DNA of 64,000 bases from Enterobacteriaceae bacterium RIT693 (lineage in GTDB: Bacteria; Pseudomonadota; Gammaproteobacteria; Enterobacterales; Enterobacteriaceae): NCBI GenBank assembly GCA_009668225.1, contig WJYK01000001.1:186001-250000 (forward strand). Reading direction: 5' to 3'. The position numbers and the translations under genes are program-made. The notes beneath the pieces are model-generated. The model was not told the DNA's origin and did no database searches. It worked only from the letters and a program-made list of their open reading frames with translations. Shown here in pieces: positions 16,342-25,130 of this stretch; position 1 is the stretch's first letter, and each line of letters begins with the position of its first letter.

Positions 16342-16614
16342 ATGTTTGCAGTAATTTTTGGACGCCCTGGCTGCCCATATTGTGTTCGCGCTAAAGAACT
16401 GGCTGAGAAACTGACCGCCGAGCGTGATGACTTCAACTTCCGCTATGTGGACATCCACGCCGAAGGCATCACCAAAGCTGACCTGGAAAAAACCGTGGGT
16501 AAACCGGTTGAAACCGTACCGCAAATTTTCCTTGACCAGCAGCACATTGGCGGATGCACCGACTTCGAAGCTTACGCAAAAGAACATCTGAACCTGTTCC
16601 AGACCGCACAGTAA
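16342..16614 (+). CDS. grxA: Glutaredoxin 1
   Basis: The 90 residues compare with 85 in E. coli. The active site CPYC is at 11-14, the cis-Pro motif TVPQIF at 58-63 and the glutathione loop GGCTDF at 70-75. It is a GSH-dependent thiol reductase that serves ribonucleotide reductase and resets OxyR. Position 72 is Cys instead of the Tyr I recall in E. coli Grx1. The C-terminus is a few residues longer (NLFQTAQ). It diverges from ybjC-nfsA and ends before a strong bidirectional terminator. Confidence 0.95.
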   Translation: MFAVIFGRPGCPYCVRAKELAEKLTAERDDFNFRYVDIHAEGITKADLEKTVGKPVETVPQIFLDQQHIGGCTDFEAYAKEHLNLFQTAQ

Positions 16615-16630
16615 GCTCGTTCAGGCGTGA

Positions 16631-16661
16631 AAAAACCGACTCTCAGAGGTCGGTTTTTTTA
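16631..16661. terminator. Bidirectional terminator between grxA and ybjM
   Basis: AAAAAACCGAC and GTCGGTTTTTTT form a stem around an 8-base loop with an A-run before and a T-run after. It serves the convergent grxA (+) and ybjM (-), overlapping the ybjM stop region. Confidence 0.88.
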
Positions 16662-17032
16662 TTGCCGCGCACCCACTCGCGAAAGCTGATAAACAGCAGG
16701 TAGCAAAGCGACCCAAGCGAAGACCAGAACACGGCGCTAAGCAGCCAGGCAATTTCCTGCCAGAGGGAACGGCTTGTGGGTAAGAAAAGATGCGCAATCA
16801 GTAAGCACAGTGGTGAAGCGAGCATCGCGCCGACCAGCGGCTTCACTACTTTATCGCCTTTGCAGATAACGCTGGCGACAGCACCGGGGAAGAGAAAAAA
16901 CAGCAGCCCAAGCTCATAGTGCCCGGATGCAATGAATCGCCCCATTATGTGTAAATGCAGCGAAAGAAAAACCAGAATAAATAGCACGAAGCAGCAGACA
17001 ATTCCCAGCCACCGTTGCGCTCGTCTGTGCAT
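16643..17032 (-). CDS. ybjM: YbjM-family inner-membrane protein
   Basis: The start at ATG 17032, four bases after AGGAGGT, gives 129 residues (E. coli YbjM 125). Four predicted membrane helices lie near 12-30, 40-58, 68-86 and 94-115. Matching stretches include ELGLLFFLFPGAVAS and SLWQEIAWLLSAVFW. Function is unknown. An in-frame codon five residues earlier is less likely because the Shine-Dalgarno would fall inside it. Confidence 0.9.
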   Translation of the reverse strand: MHRRAQRWLGIVCCFVLFILVFLSLHLHIMGRFIASGHYELGLLFFLFPGAVASVICKGDKVVKPLVGAMLASPLCLLIAHLFLPTSRSLWQEIAWLLSAVFWSSLGSLCYLLFISFREWVRGNKKTDL

Positions 17033-17330
17033 TTTACCTCCTGACATCTGCTTTTACTCGAAAATACCCCACCTGAACGTTCAGCAGAGTCTTTACCCGA
17101 TTTGATAAAACGTTGGCCATCCGTGCCGATAAAGCATTGCCACAATTAGCACAATATTCTTACTAGCCGCTGATACTTAGAAAGATTAAACTAGCGGCGG
17201 AAATTCGGTCGTCGCGTGAGATATTTATATGCGTGATAACTTGCCGGTCGTCACTGACGAAACCGTCAAGACATTAGCGCATAAATCTATCTCTTTCAAC
17301 AGCTTACTGGTAAACAAGAAGTTAGCCTTC

Positions 17331-19013
17331 GTGAATATAAACGTCGCAGATTTGTTAAACGGGAATTACATCCTTTTGTTATTTGTTGTACTGACGCTGG
17401 GACTTTGCCTGGGTAAATTACGCCTCGGTCCGGTGCAACTGGGTAATTCCATTGGTGTTTTAGTGGTCTCTTTATTACTCGGGCAACAACATTTCTCGAT
17501 CAATACCGATGCGTTAAATCTTGGCTTTATGCTGTTCATTTTTTGCGTGGGCGTCGAAGCCGGGCCAAACTTTTTTTCCATTTTCTTCCGCGACGGCAAA
17601 AATTACCTGATGCTTGCGCTGGTGATGGTCGGCAGCGCGCTGCTGATCGCGCTCGGCCTCGGCAAGCTGTTCGGCTGGGACATCGGCCTTACCGCCGGTA
17701 TGCTCGCAGGCGCGATGACATCAACCCCTGTGTTGGTCGGTGCTGGCGACACGCTGCGCCATTCAAGTATGCCCGCCGCCCAACTTGCGACCTCTCTTGA
17801 TAACCTTAGCCTCGGCTACGCCCTGACCTACCTTATTGGCCTGGTAAGCCTGATTGTTGGCGCACGCTATTTACCGAAGCTCCAGCATCAGGACTTGCAG
17901 ACCAGCGCCCAGCAAATTGCCCGCGAACGCGGTCTTGATACCGACGCCGCACGCAAAGTCTACCTTCCAGTGATCCGCGCTTACCGCGTCGGGCCGGAGC
18001 TGGTCGCCTGGGCCGACGGAAAAAACCTGCGTGAACTGGGCATTTATCGCCAGACCGGGTGCTACATCGAACGTATTCGCCGCAACGGCATTCTGGCCAA
18101 CCCGGACGGGGATGCCGTACTGCAAATGGGCGATGAAATTTCTCTGGTGGGCTACCCGGACTCGCATTCGCGCCTTGACCCAAGTTTCCGTAACGGCAAA
18201 GAGGTCTTCGACCGCGACCTGCTGGACATGCGTATCGTTACCGAAGAAATTGTGGTGAAAAACCACAACGCCGTGGGCCGCCGCCTGGCGCAGCTGAAGC
18301 TCACCGATCACGGCTGTTTCCTGAACCGCGTGATCCGCAGCCAGATTGAAATGCCTATCGACGACAATATCGTGCTGAACAAAGGCGACGTCTTACAGGT
18401 CAGCGGCGACGCAAGGCGCGTCAAAACCGTTGCCGAACGCATCGGCTTTATCTCGATCCACAGCCAGATAACTGACCTGCTGGCGTTCTGCGCCTTCTTT
18501 GTAATTGGGCTGATGGTGGGCATGGTGACCTTCCAGTTCAGCTCCTTTAGCTTTGGCATCGGTAACGCCGCTGGTCTCCTGTTTGCTGGCATCATGCTCG
18601 GATTCCTGCGCGCTAACCACCCGACCTTCGGCTACATCCCGCAGGGTGCGCTGAATATGGTGAAAGAATTTGGCCTGATGGTCTTTATGGCCGGTGTTGG
18701 CCTGAGCGCAGGCAGCGGCATCAGCAACGGCCTCGGCGCGGTGGGCGGCCAGATGCTTATTGCAGGTCTTATCGTGAGCCTGGTGCCGGTTATTATCTGC
18801 TTCCTGTTCGGCGCCTATGTTCTTCGTATGAACCGCGCGCTGCTGTTCGGGGCAATGATGGGGGCGCGTACCTGTGCGCCAGCGATGGAAATCATCAGCG
18901 ACACCGCGCGCAGCAACATTCCTGCGCTGGGGTACGCCGGAACCTATGCTATCGCTAACGTGTTGTTAACCCTGGCAGGTACGCTCATTGTCGTGATATG
19001 GCCAGGTTTGTGA
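17331..19013 (+). CDS. ybjL: YbjL, aspartate:alanine exchanger-family transporter
   Basis: Read from GTG 17331 the protein has 560 residues and starts [17 protein letters not shown], as in E. coli YbjL (561). An ATG at 17229 would add 34 residues with no counterpart there. AspT/YidE-fold halves with about five helices each surround two TrkA_C regulatory domains (roughly 200-370). It is an inner-membrane protein; relatives exchange carboxylates, but the YbjL substrate is not established. It is followed by rybB on the same strand. Confidence 0.92.
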   Translation: MNINVADLLNGNYILLLFVVLTLGLCLGKLRLGPVQLGNSIGVLVVSLLLGQQHFSINTDALNLGFMLFIFCVGVEAGPNFFSIFFRDGKNYLMLALVMVGSALLIALGLGKLFGWDIGLTAGMLAGAMTSTPVLVGAGDTLRHSSMPAAQLATSLDNLSLGYALTYLIGLVSLIVGARYLPKLQHQDLQTSAQQIARERGLDTDAARKVYLPVIRAYRVGPELVAWADGKNLRELGIYRQTGCYIERIRRNGILANPDGDAVLQMGDEISLVGYPDSHSRLDPSFRNGKEVFDRDLLDMRIVTEEIVVKNHNAVGRRLAQLKLTDHGCFLNRVIRSQIEMPIDDNIVLNKGDVLQVSGDARRVKTVAERIGFISIHSQITDLLAFCAFFVIGLMVGMVTFQFSSFSFGIGNAAGLLFAGIMLGFLRANHPTFGYIPQGALNMVKEFGLMVFMAGVGLSAGSGISNGLGAVGGQMLIAGLIVSLVPVIICFLFGAYVLRMNRALLFGAMMGARTCAPAMEIISDTARSNIPALGYAGTYAIANVLLTLAGTLIVVIWPGL

Positions 19014-19022
19014 TCGCAACCA

Positions 19023-19052
19023 CAGACAAAGAAAAATATTTTTTTATGTCTG
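19023..19052 (+). terminator. Possible ybjL terminator
   Basis: CAGACA and TGTCTG flank an A-run/T-run core containing AAAAATATTTTT, starting 10 bases after the ybjL stop. It forms an A+T-rich hairpin and is a weak but plausible terminator ahead of the rybB promoter. Confidence 0.45.
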
Positions 19053-19053
19053 A

Positions 19054-19084
19054 GCGAACTTTCTTTCGGGGCGTCAGTCTGAAT
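19054..19084 (+). promoter_or_regulatory. Sigma-E promoter of rybB
   Basis: GCGAACTT (19054-19061) and GTCTGAAT (19077-19084) are spaced 15 bases apart and sit just before the first base of RybB. They match the RpoE -35 (GGAACTT) and -10 (TCTGA) elements. rybB is a known RpoE target. Confidence 0.85.
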
Positions 19085-19088
19085 TAGT

Positions 19089-19167
19089 GCCACTGCTTTT
19101 CTTTGATGTCCCCAATTTGTGGAGCCCATCAACCCCGCCGTTTTCGGTTCAAGGTTGATGGGTTTTT
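19089..19167 (+). ncRNA. rybB: Small RNA RybB
   Basis: These 79 bases reproduce the enterobacterial RybB sRNA as I know it. The 5' seed is GCCACTGCTTTTCTTTG, and the molecule ends in a terminator stem (CCCATCAAC/GTTGATGGG) with a T-run. RybB is Hfq-dependent, is made under envelope stress and uses its 5' seed to silence many porin mRNAs. Its position between ybjL and ybjK/rcdA is that of E. coli. Only two or three bases differ from the E. coli molecule, mostly in loops. Confidence 0.95.
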
Positions 19168-19215
19168 ATTTTTTAGGGCATTTACAACAAAGCGTTATCG
19201 GATTTTCCGCTCGTT

Positions 19216-19779
19216 CTATTCTGCATTCCCCAACCCAACAATCCTTCTCACCATCACCCGCATATCGTCGCGTCCCATCGGCTCACGGTCGGTGACGTAG
19301 TGCAGGGTCATGCCTTCCAGAAAAGCGTCGAGCGCTCTGGCGGTTAGCGGGTCGAAGAACGGCTCCAGCGCCTGCTGGCTGCGGATCATCCACTCTTGCA
19401 TGATGTCTTTTAGCTGCGGATTGCAGCTGGCATAAGCGTAGAGCTGGTACATCACCTGCATGTTGTACGGCGTGGCCACGCAGCCGCCGCAAATCATATC
19501 GACTATCGCTTCGCAGGCCTCATCGCGACTGCTGGCCTGCTGCATACGTTCCTGATAGCTGTCCGACATCTGATGGGCAAACTGGGTAAACGCCTCGCAA
19601 AGCAGCGACTCTATGCCGGAAAAGTAGTAGGTCATTGATCCCAGCGAGACGCCGGCTTCGGCGGCAATTTTGCGGTGTGTGATATCGCTAATACCGTGCT
19701 TTACCACCATGTCCAGCGTCGCCTGCAGAATACGCGAGCGGCGTTCGGGGTCATTCCGGCGCGGGGCTTTGCTCATCAT
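19216..19779 (-). CDS. rcdA: TetR-family regulator RcdA (YbjK)
   Basis: The 187 residues (E. coli 178) begin with a TetR HTH: NDPERRSRILQATLDMV, ITHRKIAAEAGVSLGSMTYYFSGIESLL. Its C-terminal ligand domain keeps the family stretch TARALDAFLEGMTLHYVTDR. E. coli RcdA activates csgD and affects biofilm and stress genes. It is divergent from ybjJ across a gap holding a perfect palindromic operator, so it probably controls ybjJ and itself. Confidence 0.92.
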   Translation of the reverse strand: MMSKAPRRNDPERRSRILQATLDMVVKHGISDITHRKIAAEAGVSLGSMTYYFSGIESLLCEAFTQFAHQMSDSYQERMQQASSRDEACEAIVDMICGGCVATPYNMQVMYQLYAYASCNPQLKDIMQEWMIRSQQALEPFFDPLTARALDAFLEGMTLHYVTDREPMGRDDMRVMVRRIVGLGNAE

Positions 19780-19822
19780 TACCTACCTGAATTTAGAGTA
19801 TGACAAAGAGTCTATACCGGGA

Positions 19823-19840
19823 TGTGTACAAATGTACACA
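19823..19840. promoter_or_regulatory. Palindromic operator between rcdA and ybjJ
   Basis: TGTGTACA-AA-TGTACACA is a perfect 18-base dyad, centred 53 bases before the rcdA start and 56 bases before the ybjJ ATG. Its size and place fit a TetR-type operator for RcdA. Confidence 0.75.
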
Positions 19841-19886
19841 AGCTTGCTAGTCTGCTCACCTGTTTCTCTTTCACTGGTTGTTGTTC

Positions 19887-21092
19887 ATGTCTGTTTCGCA
19901 GAGAAAAGCCTTACAGCTCCGTACCTGGGCTCTGTTCACCTTCTTCTTCCTTCCAGGTCTGGTCATGGCCTCCTGGGCCACGCGCACCCCCGCCATCCGC
20001 GATACGCTCAGCGTATCTACCGCCGGGATGGGCATCGTATTATTTGGCTTATCCATAGGATCGATGGGCGGCATTCTCTGCTCGGGCTGGCTGGTGAAAC
20101 GCTTTGGCACCCGCACGATTATTCGCAGCGGCATGACGCTGATGGTCGCCGGGATGCTGGTGATGAGCCTTGCGCTTTACCTCGCCTCACCGTTACTGTT
20201 TGCCTTTGGCCTGGCGCTGCTCGGCAGCGGGCTGGGTTCCGCCGAAGTGGCAATGAACGTTGAGGGCGCGATTATTGAAGGCCTGATGAAGAAAACCGTG
20301 CTGCCGATGATGCACGGCTTCTTTAGCCTGGGGACGCTGGTCGGCGCCGGGATAGGCTTAAGCCTGACCGCGTGGAACGTGGTCTCCTGGGGACACCTGC
20401 TGCTGATTGGCCTGGTGGTTATTGCGCCGATTGCTATCGCGCTTATCGCCGTGCCGCACGGCGTGGGCAAAGACAATCCAGAAAAAAGCGAGACACACGA
20501 ACCGCACCGCCCGTTTTATAAAGATATTCAGCTGCTGCTGATCGGCTTTGTCGTGCTGGCTATGGCGTTTGCCGAAGGCTCAGCCAACGACTGGCTGCCG
20601 CTGCTGATGGTCGACGGGCACGGCTTTAGCCCGACGTCCGGCTCGCTTATTTACGTTGGATTTACCCTTGGCATGACGGTCGGGCGCTTTACCGGCGGCT
20701 GGTTTATCGACCGCTACAGCCGCGTTATCGTGGTTCGCGCCTGCGCAATCATGGGCGTGATTGGCATCGGGATGATTGTCTTTGTCGACAGCGCGTTCCT
20801 TGCCGGCGTGTCGGTGATTCTTTGGGGGCTGGGCACGTCTCTGGGCTTCCCGCTGACCATTTCGGCGGCGGGCGATACCGGCCCCGATCCGGCCAGCCGC
20901 GTTAGCGTCGTGGCGGCTTCCGGCTATGTTGCCTTTTTAGTCGGGCCGCCGCTGTTAGGCTTCCTCGGCGAGCATTACGGCCTGCGTCACGCCATGCTGG
21001 TCGTGCTGACGTTAATGATTATTGCGGCGCTGGTTGCCCGCGCCGTGGCTAAACCCGGGCAGCCCCCCCGGCAGGCTTTAGAGACTGAATAA
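19887..21092 (+). CDS. ybjJ: MFS transporter YbjJ
   Basis: It has 401 residues from ATG 19887 (two in-frame TTG codons just upstream are less likely). Twelve hydrophobic helices are predicted, with MFS motif A-like loop [16 protein letters not shown] near residue 70. E. coli YbjJ (402) aligns throughout. It is an inner-membrane exporter-like protein of unknown substrate. Its stop overlaps an ATG (TAATG, 21090-21094), and ybjI follows, so both are one operon facing away from rcdA. Confidence 0.9.
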   Translation: MSVSQRKALQLRTWALFTFFFLPGLVMASWATRTPAIRDTLSVSTAGMGIVLFGLSIGSMGGILCSGWLVKRFGTRTIIRSGMTLMVAGMLVMSLALYLASPLLFAFGLALLGSGLGSAEVAMNVEGAIIEGLMKKTVLPMMHGFFSLGTLVGAGIGLSLTAWNVVSWGHLLLIGLVVIAPIAIALIAVPHGVGKDNPEKSETHEPHRPFYKDIQLLLIGFVVLAMAFAEGSANDWLPLLMVDGHGFSPTSGSLIYVGFTLGMTVGRFTGGWFIDRYSRVIVVRACAIMGVIGIGMIVFVDSAFLAGVSVILWGLGTSLGFPLTISAAGDTGPDPASRVSVVAASGYVAFLVGPPLLGFLGEHYGLRHAMLVVLTLMIIAALVARAVAKPGQPPRQALETE

Positions 21093-21103
21093 TGGAGAGT
21101 TCA

Positions 21104-21916
21104 ATGAGCATCAAACTGATTGCAGTAGACATGGACGGCACTTTTCTTGATGACGCTAAAACCTACAACCGCGAACGCTTTGCTGCGCAATATCAGCAAA
21201 TGAAGGCGCAAGGTATTCGCTTTGTGGTGGCCAGCGGGAACCAGTACTTCCAGCTGATCTCCTTCTTCCCGGAGATTGCCCACGAGATCTCTTTCGTCGC
21301 TGATAACGGCGGCTGGGTGGTCAGCGAAGGCGAAGATATGTTTAACGGTGAGCTGACAAAGCAGGAATTCAACACGGTTATCGATCATCTGCTGACGCTG
21401 CCGCACGTGGAAATCATCGCCTGCGGCAAACGTAACGGCTATACCCTTAATCGCTACGACGACAACTTTAAGGCGCTGGCGGCGAAGTTCTACCACCGTC
21501 TTGAGCACGTGGAAAACTTCTCCGGCCTCGACGACGTATTCTTCAAGTTCGCCCTGAACCTGCCGGATAGCCAGCTGGATGAAACCATGGACGCCCTCGG
21601 TGCGGAGCTGGAAGGCATTATGGTGCCGGTCACCAGCGGACACGGCTCTATCGACCTGATTATTCCTGGCATTCATAAAGCCAACGGCCTGCGGATCCTT
21701 CAGGAGAAATGGGGCATTAAGGACAGTGAAGTCGTGACCTTCGGCGACGGCGGCAACGACATTGAGATGCTGACCCAAGCCGGGTTCGGTTTTGCCATGG
21801 CTAACGCGCCGGACAAAATTAAGCGTATTACCCCCCATCGGGCCGGGCACTGCAACCGGCAGGGCGTTCTGGACGTGATCGACAAGATCCTGAAAAAAGA
21901 AGCGCCGTTTAACTAA
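21104..21916 (+). CDS. ybjI: HAD-superfamily (Cof-type) sugar phosphatase YbjI
   Basis: The 270 residues from ATG 21104 follow GGAGAG. HAD motif I is DMDGTFLDD (8-16), motif II VVASGNQ, motif III a lysine in IHKANGL (about 195) and motif IV FGDGGNDIEML (about 215). The cap is type IIB. E. coli YbjI is an FMN/sugar-phosphate phosphatase. It is cytoplasmic and co-transcribed with ybjJ. An upstream ATG at 21092 would add four residues. Confidence 0.93.
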   Translation: MSIKLIAVDMDGTFLDDAKTYNRERFAAQYQQMKAQGIRFVVASGNQYFQLISFFPEIAHEISFVADNGGWVVSEGEDMFNGELTKQEFNTVIDHLLTLPHVEIIACGKRNGYTLNRYDDNFKALAAKFYHRLEHVENFSGLDDVFFKFALNLPDSQLDETMDALGAELEGIMVPVTSGHGSIDLIIPGIHKANGLRILQEKWGIKDSEVVTFGDGGNDIEMLTQAGFGFAMANAPDKIKRITPHRAGHCNRQGVLDVIDKILKKEAPFN

Positions 21917-21934
21917 CGACCTTTGAGAACAACA

Positions 21935-22375
21935 ATGTTAACGATAAGAAAAGCAACCCCGGCGGATTTTGATGCGCTGGCGGAAATCTGGGAGGCGTCA
22001 GTCCGCGCCACGCATGACTTTTTGCCTGAGCAAAATATCAGAGCGCTGAATCCCCAGGTTCGTGAACGCTACATGCCGCAGATCCCGATGCTGCTGGCGG
22101 CCGGTGAAGCTGGCAATCCACTCGGTTTTATCGGCTGCCACGAAAACCGCATTGAAATGCTGTTTGTTGCGCCCGAGAGCCGTGGCACAGGCGTGGGCAA
22201 GCAGCTTTTGCAGTTGGCCATTGAGCAGTTGCAGGTTGATGAAGTGGACGTGAATGAACAGAACCCACAGGGCGTTGGGTTTTATCTGCACATGGGGTTT
22301 GAGCAAACCGGGCGTTCAGAACTCGACGGCGAAGGGAATCCTTTCCCTTTGCTGCATTTGAAGCTGAAACGGTAG
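21935..22375 (+). CDS. GNAT-family N-acetyltransferase, YjaB-like
   Basis: From ATG 21935 (GAGAAC upstream) the protein has 146 residues. It shows the GNAT core: beta-4 IEMLFVAPESRGTGVGKQLL with the acetyl-CoA pyrophosphate loop RGTGVG, then NEQNPQGVGFYLHMGFEQTGRSE typical of YjaB relatives. The acceptor is unknown. It is 18 bases past ybjI and probably read with it. It is not at this place in E. coli, so it is accessory. Confidence 0.85.
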   Translation: MLTIRKATPADFDALAEIWEASVRATHDFLPEQNIRALNPQVRERYMPQIPMLLAAGEAGNPLGFIGCHENRIEMLFVAPESRGTGVGKQLLQLAIEQLQVDEVDVNEQNPQGVGFYLHMGFEQTGRSELDGEGNPFPLLHLKLKR

Positions 22376-22391
22376 TTTTATCGCATCGCTT

Positions 22392-22426
22392 GTTTTCCCC
22401 CTCTCCCTACGGAAGAGGGGGAAAAC
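22392..22426. terminator. Bidirectional terminator between the acetyltransferase and the aldo/keto reductase
   Basis: GTTTTCCCCCTCT and AGAGGGGGAAAAC form a perfect 13-base stem with a 9-base loop. A's and T's end each arm, and it lies between two convergent genes. Confidence 0.8.
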
Positions 22427-22436
22427 TGGCCACTGT

Positions 22437-23486
22437 CTAAAACTGATTTTTCAGCTGTTCACGGCGGTACTCGCCCTGCCGCTCCAGCATCCAGCCTGGA
22501 TATTCGCGCGGCAATTCGCTCACCGCATTCAGTTTGGTCAGCTCATCTTCGCTAAAGCGAATGCCCGTTGCGGCGATATTGTCATCAAGCTGCTCAATGC
22601 GTTTCGCGCCGATAATCACCGTCGTCACCGCCTGCTGATGCAGCAGCCATGCCAGCGCAACCTGAGCCACGGAAACACCTTTTGCATCGGCAATTTCACG
22701 CATCACGTCCACGCAGTCGAACGCGCGATCCTTGTTGACCGGCGGGAAGTCGAACTCCAGACGACGGCTGCCGGTCTCGGCTTTCCCATCGCGCTCGTAC
22801 TTACCGCTAAGTAGCCCGCCCGCGAGCGGGCTCCACACCATCAGCCCGAGGCCCTCGCTCTGCATCATCGGCACCAGCTCACGTTCAAGGTCGCGCCCGG
22901 CAATGGTGTAATAGGCCTGCAGCGAGGCAAAGCGAGCCAGCCCCAACCTTTCGGAGATCCCCAACGCCTTCATGATTTGCCAGGCAGCCCAGTTGGACAC
23001 GCCGATGTAGCGCACAAGCCCCTGCTGCACCAGCGAGTCCAGCGCACGAAGCGTTTCCTCTACCGGCGTAGCGGGATCAAAGCCGTGAAGCTGGTAAAGA
23101 TCGATATAGTCGAGCTGCAGCCGCTGCAGACTCTCTTTGACGCTGTTCAGCAGATGAAAACGCGAGGAGCCGCGGGAGTTTGGCCCGGCGGTGCCGGTTT
23201 CGCCAAAGGCTTTGGTGGCCACTACCACATTTTCACGCGGCACGTTAAGGTTTTTCAGCGCCTGCCCGGCGATCGCCTCCGAGCGGCCACCGGCGTAGAC
23301 GTTTGCAGTATCGATAAAGTTAATTCCGGCATCCAGTGCGCTGCCGACGAGTTTATCGGCATCATTTTGCGCGACCTGGCCAATTTTGCCCCATATGCCG
23401 CTGCCGTCTTCGCCGCCAAAGGTCATGGTGCCAAGGCAAAGTTCTGAAACAAACAGGCCGGTGTTACCTAATTTTCTATAGCGCAT
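22437..23486 (-). CDS. Aldo/keto reductase
   Basis: This 349-residue AKR forms a (beta/alpha)8 barrel. The catalytic tetrad can be placed at D59 and Y64 in DTANVYAGG, K in VVATKAFG (about 91) and H in YQLHGFDP (about 134). NADPH-site residues SPLAGGLLSGKY and IIGAKRIEQLDDN are present. It is closest to the YajO/YghZ-like AKR11/12 branch. It reduces aldehydes or ketones in the cytosol; the substrate is unknown. It stands alone between convergent and same-strand neighbours and has a 16-base palindrome just upstream. Confidence 0.87.
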   Translation of the reverse strand: MRYRKLGNTGLFVSELCLGTMTFGGEDGSGIWGKIGQVAQNDADKLVGSALDAGINFIDTANVYAGGRSEAIAGQALKNLNVPRENVVVATKAFGETGTAGPNSRGSSRFHLLNSVKESLQRLQLDYIDLYQLHGFDPATPVEETLRALDSLVQQGLVRYIGVSNWAAWQIMKALGISERLGLARFASLQAYYTIAGRDLERELVPMMQSEGLGLMVWSPLAGGLLSGKYERDGKAETGSRRLEFDFPPVNKDRAFDCVDVMREIADAKGVSVAQVALAWLLHQQAVTTVIIGAKRIEQLDDNIAATGIRFSEDELTKLNAVSELPREYPGWMLERQGEYRREQLKNQF

Positions 23487-23540
23487 ATCGGTACCTCATG
23501 TTCAGGGTTTCAGGAAGGAAAGTGCGGTCAGCCAGTTATA

Positions 23541-23556
23541 CGCGCAGTACTGCGCG
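23541..23556. promoter_or_regulatory. Perfect 16-bp palindrome upstream of the aldo/keto reductase
   Basis: CGCGCAGTACTGCGCG is its own reverse complement and lies 55 bases before the reductase start. It could be an operator; no regulator gene is adjacent. Confidence 0.45.
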
Positions 23557-23602
23557 ATGAAATGGTGGATTTCTGCTCATTCCTTGCCCGTTTCTGCCTG
23601 AG

Positions 23603-25129
23603 TCATCCGCCTGGTGCCTCTCCAAACACCGAATAGTCGGGAAGATTAACCTGCTGATACGGCTCCCAGCCGCCGCCAAGGGCCTTGTAGAGCGCCACCA
23701 GGTCGATGCTGCTTTGAACCCGAGCCTCCGCGCGCTGCTGTTCGGCCTGTGCCAGTTGCCGCTGGGCATCAAGCACGTTCAGGAAAGTTGCGATGCCTTT
23801 ACGATAACTGTCACTCGCCAGTTCAAGCGCCGTTTGCAGCGATTCACTGGTGCGCGCCAATTCGGCTTCTCGTTGCTGGTCGGTTCGGTAGCTCACCAGG
23901 GCATTCTCCACGTCCTGCAGAGCAGTCAGGACGGTCTGGCGATACTGCAACACCGCGCTTCCCTGCTGCGCTCTGGCAATTTTTACGCTGGAAACCAGCC
24001 GCCCGCCCTGGAAAATGGGGATCGAGATTTGTGGCCCAATGCTGTAGAAATGGCTACTCCAGTCAAGCAGGTGATTGGTCTCATCGTTACGCAGGCCAAA
24101 CTGCCCGGTAAGTGAAAGACTCGGGAACAGCTGGGCTACGGATACACCGATATTTGCCGTGGCCGCATGCAGGTTGGCTTCCGCCTCCCGCACGTCCGGC
24201 CGACGGCGAGCCAGGGTAGAAGGGATGCCCACGGCAACCACATCGGGCAGCGGCGGCAGCGGCTGCTTATTCGCCAGTTCGCTATCCAGCGCGCCCGGCA
24301 GCTTGCCGAGTAATACCGCCAGGCCGTTCATTGCCTGCCGCTCCTGCGCCTGATACTGCGGGAGCTTCGCCTGCAACGTGCTCAACTGGGCACGGGCATT
24401 CTCAACATCCATCTGCGGCGATAACCCACTACGCTGGCGGCTTTGCGTCAGCTCAAGACTTTGCCTGGCGGTATCAATTTGGGTTTGCATTGTTTGCACA
24501 ACGCTTTGTGCGCCGCGAAGCTGGAGCCATACTCTCGCCACTTCGGCCTCCAGAGAAACAAGGGCGTCGTTGCGCTGCTCAATCGCTGCTTGCTGCCGGG
24601 CCTGAGCCGTTTCAACCTGGCGCCGTGCTTTCCCCCACAGATCCAGCTCCCAGGAAGCGTCAAAGCTCCCCTGATAAAGATTAATCGGTTTGGTTAGCGC
24701 CCCCAGCGCGCCGCTCAACTGCGGGTCAACAGTGTCCAGCTTGTCATAAACGTCGTGAGACTTTAGCTCTCCTTCCAGCCCGAGCTGCTGGCGAGTGGCG
24801 CTCAGGCTCCCGTTTACGCTCGGATAAAACGCCCCACCCGCCTGGGTAATTTGTTCCCTGGCGCCGGCAATACGCAGCACGGCCTGCTGTAGCGTGAGGT
24901 TGTCGGCAATGGCTCGTTCAATCAGGCTATCAAGCTGTGGAGAATTAAAATTACGCCACCAGCGAGGGTTAATAGCACCGGTTTGTATCCTGGACACCTC
25001 ATCCGCCGAAGCCCGCCGCGTTTCATTAAAACCTGCCGGTGTTTGCGGCTTCGCAGCCTGGTAATCCGGCCCCACGGCGCAGCCCGCCACCAGCAGCGCT
25101 AACGCACTTAGCATCACTCTTTTTAGCAT
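23603..25129 (-). CDS. Outer-membrane efflux lipoprotein (NodT/OprM type)
   Basis: The 508 residues have a lipoprotein signal with lipobox LVAGC (Cys17), then the duplicated TolC/OEP helical repeats seen in NodT/OprM channels (GSFDASWELDLWGKARRQVETAQ near 155 and the matching C-terminal repeat with LNVLDAQRQLAQAEQ). It would form the outer-membrane exit of the pump made by the two upstream genes, starting one base after the MFS gene. Confidence 0.9.
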   Translation of the reverse strand: MLKRVMLSALALLVAGCAVGPDYQAAKPQTPAGFNETRRASADEVSRIQTGAINPRWWRNFNSPQLDSLIERAIADNLTLQQAVLRIAGAREQITQAGGAFYPSVNGSLSATRQQLGLEGELKSHDVYDKLDTVDPQLSGALGALTKPINLYQGSFDASWELDLWGKARRQVETAQARQQAAIEQRNDALVSLEAEVARVWLQLRGAQSVVQTMQTQIDTARQSLELTQSRQRSGLSPQMDVENARAQLSTLQAKLPQYQAQERQAMNGLAVLLGKLPGALDSELANKQPLPPLPDVVAVGIPSTLARRRPDVREAEANLHAATANIGVSVAQLFPSLSLTGQFGLRNDETNHLLDWSSHFYSIGPQISIPIFQGGRLVSSVKIARAQQGSAVLQYRQTVLTALQDVENALVSYRTDQQREAELARTSESLQTALELASDSYRKGIATFLNVLDAQRQLAQAEQQRAEARVQSSIDLVALYKALGGGWEPYQQVNLPDYSVFGEAPGG

Positions 25130-25130
25130 A

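Noticed and set aside
17229-17330. N-terminal extension of YbjL from ATG 17229
   Set aside because: Similarity to E. coli YbjL begins exactly at GTG 17331; the extension has no counterpart and only a weak ribosome-binding site.
21101-21850. 249-codon minus-strand frame opposite ybjI
   Set aside because: A shadow of the ybjI coding frame; ybjI has all HAD motifs.
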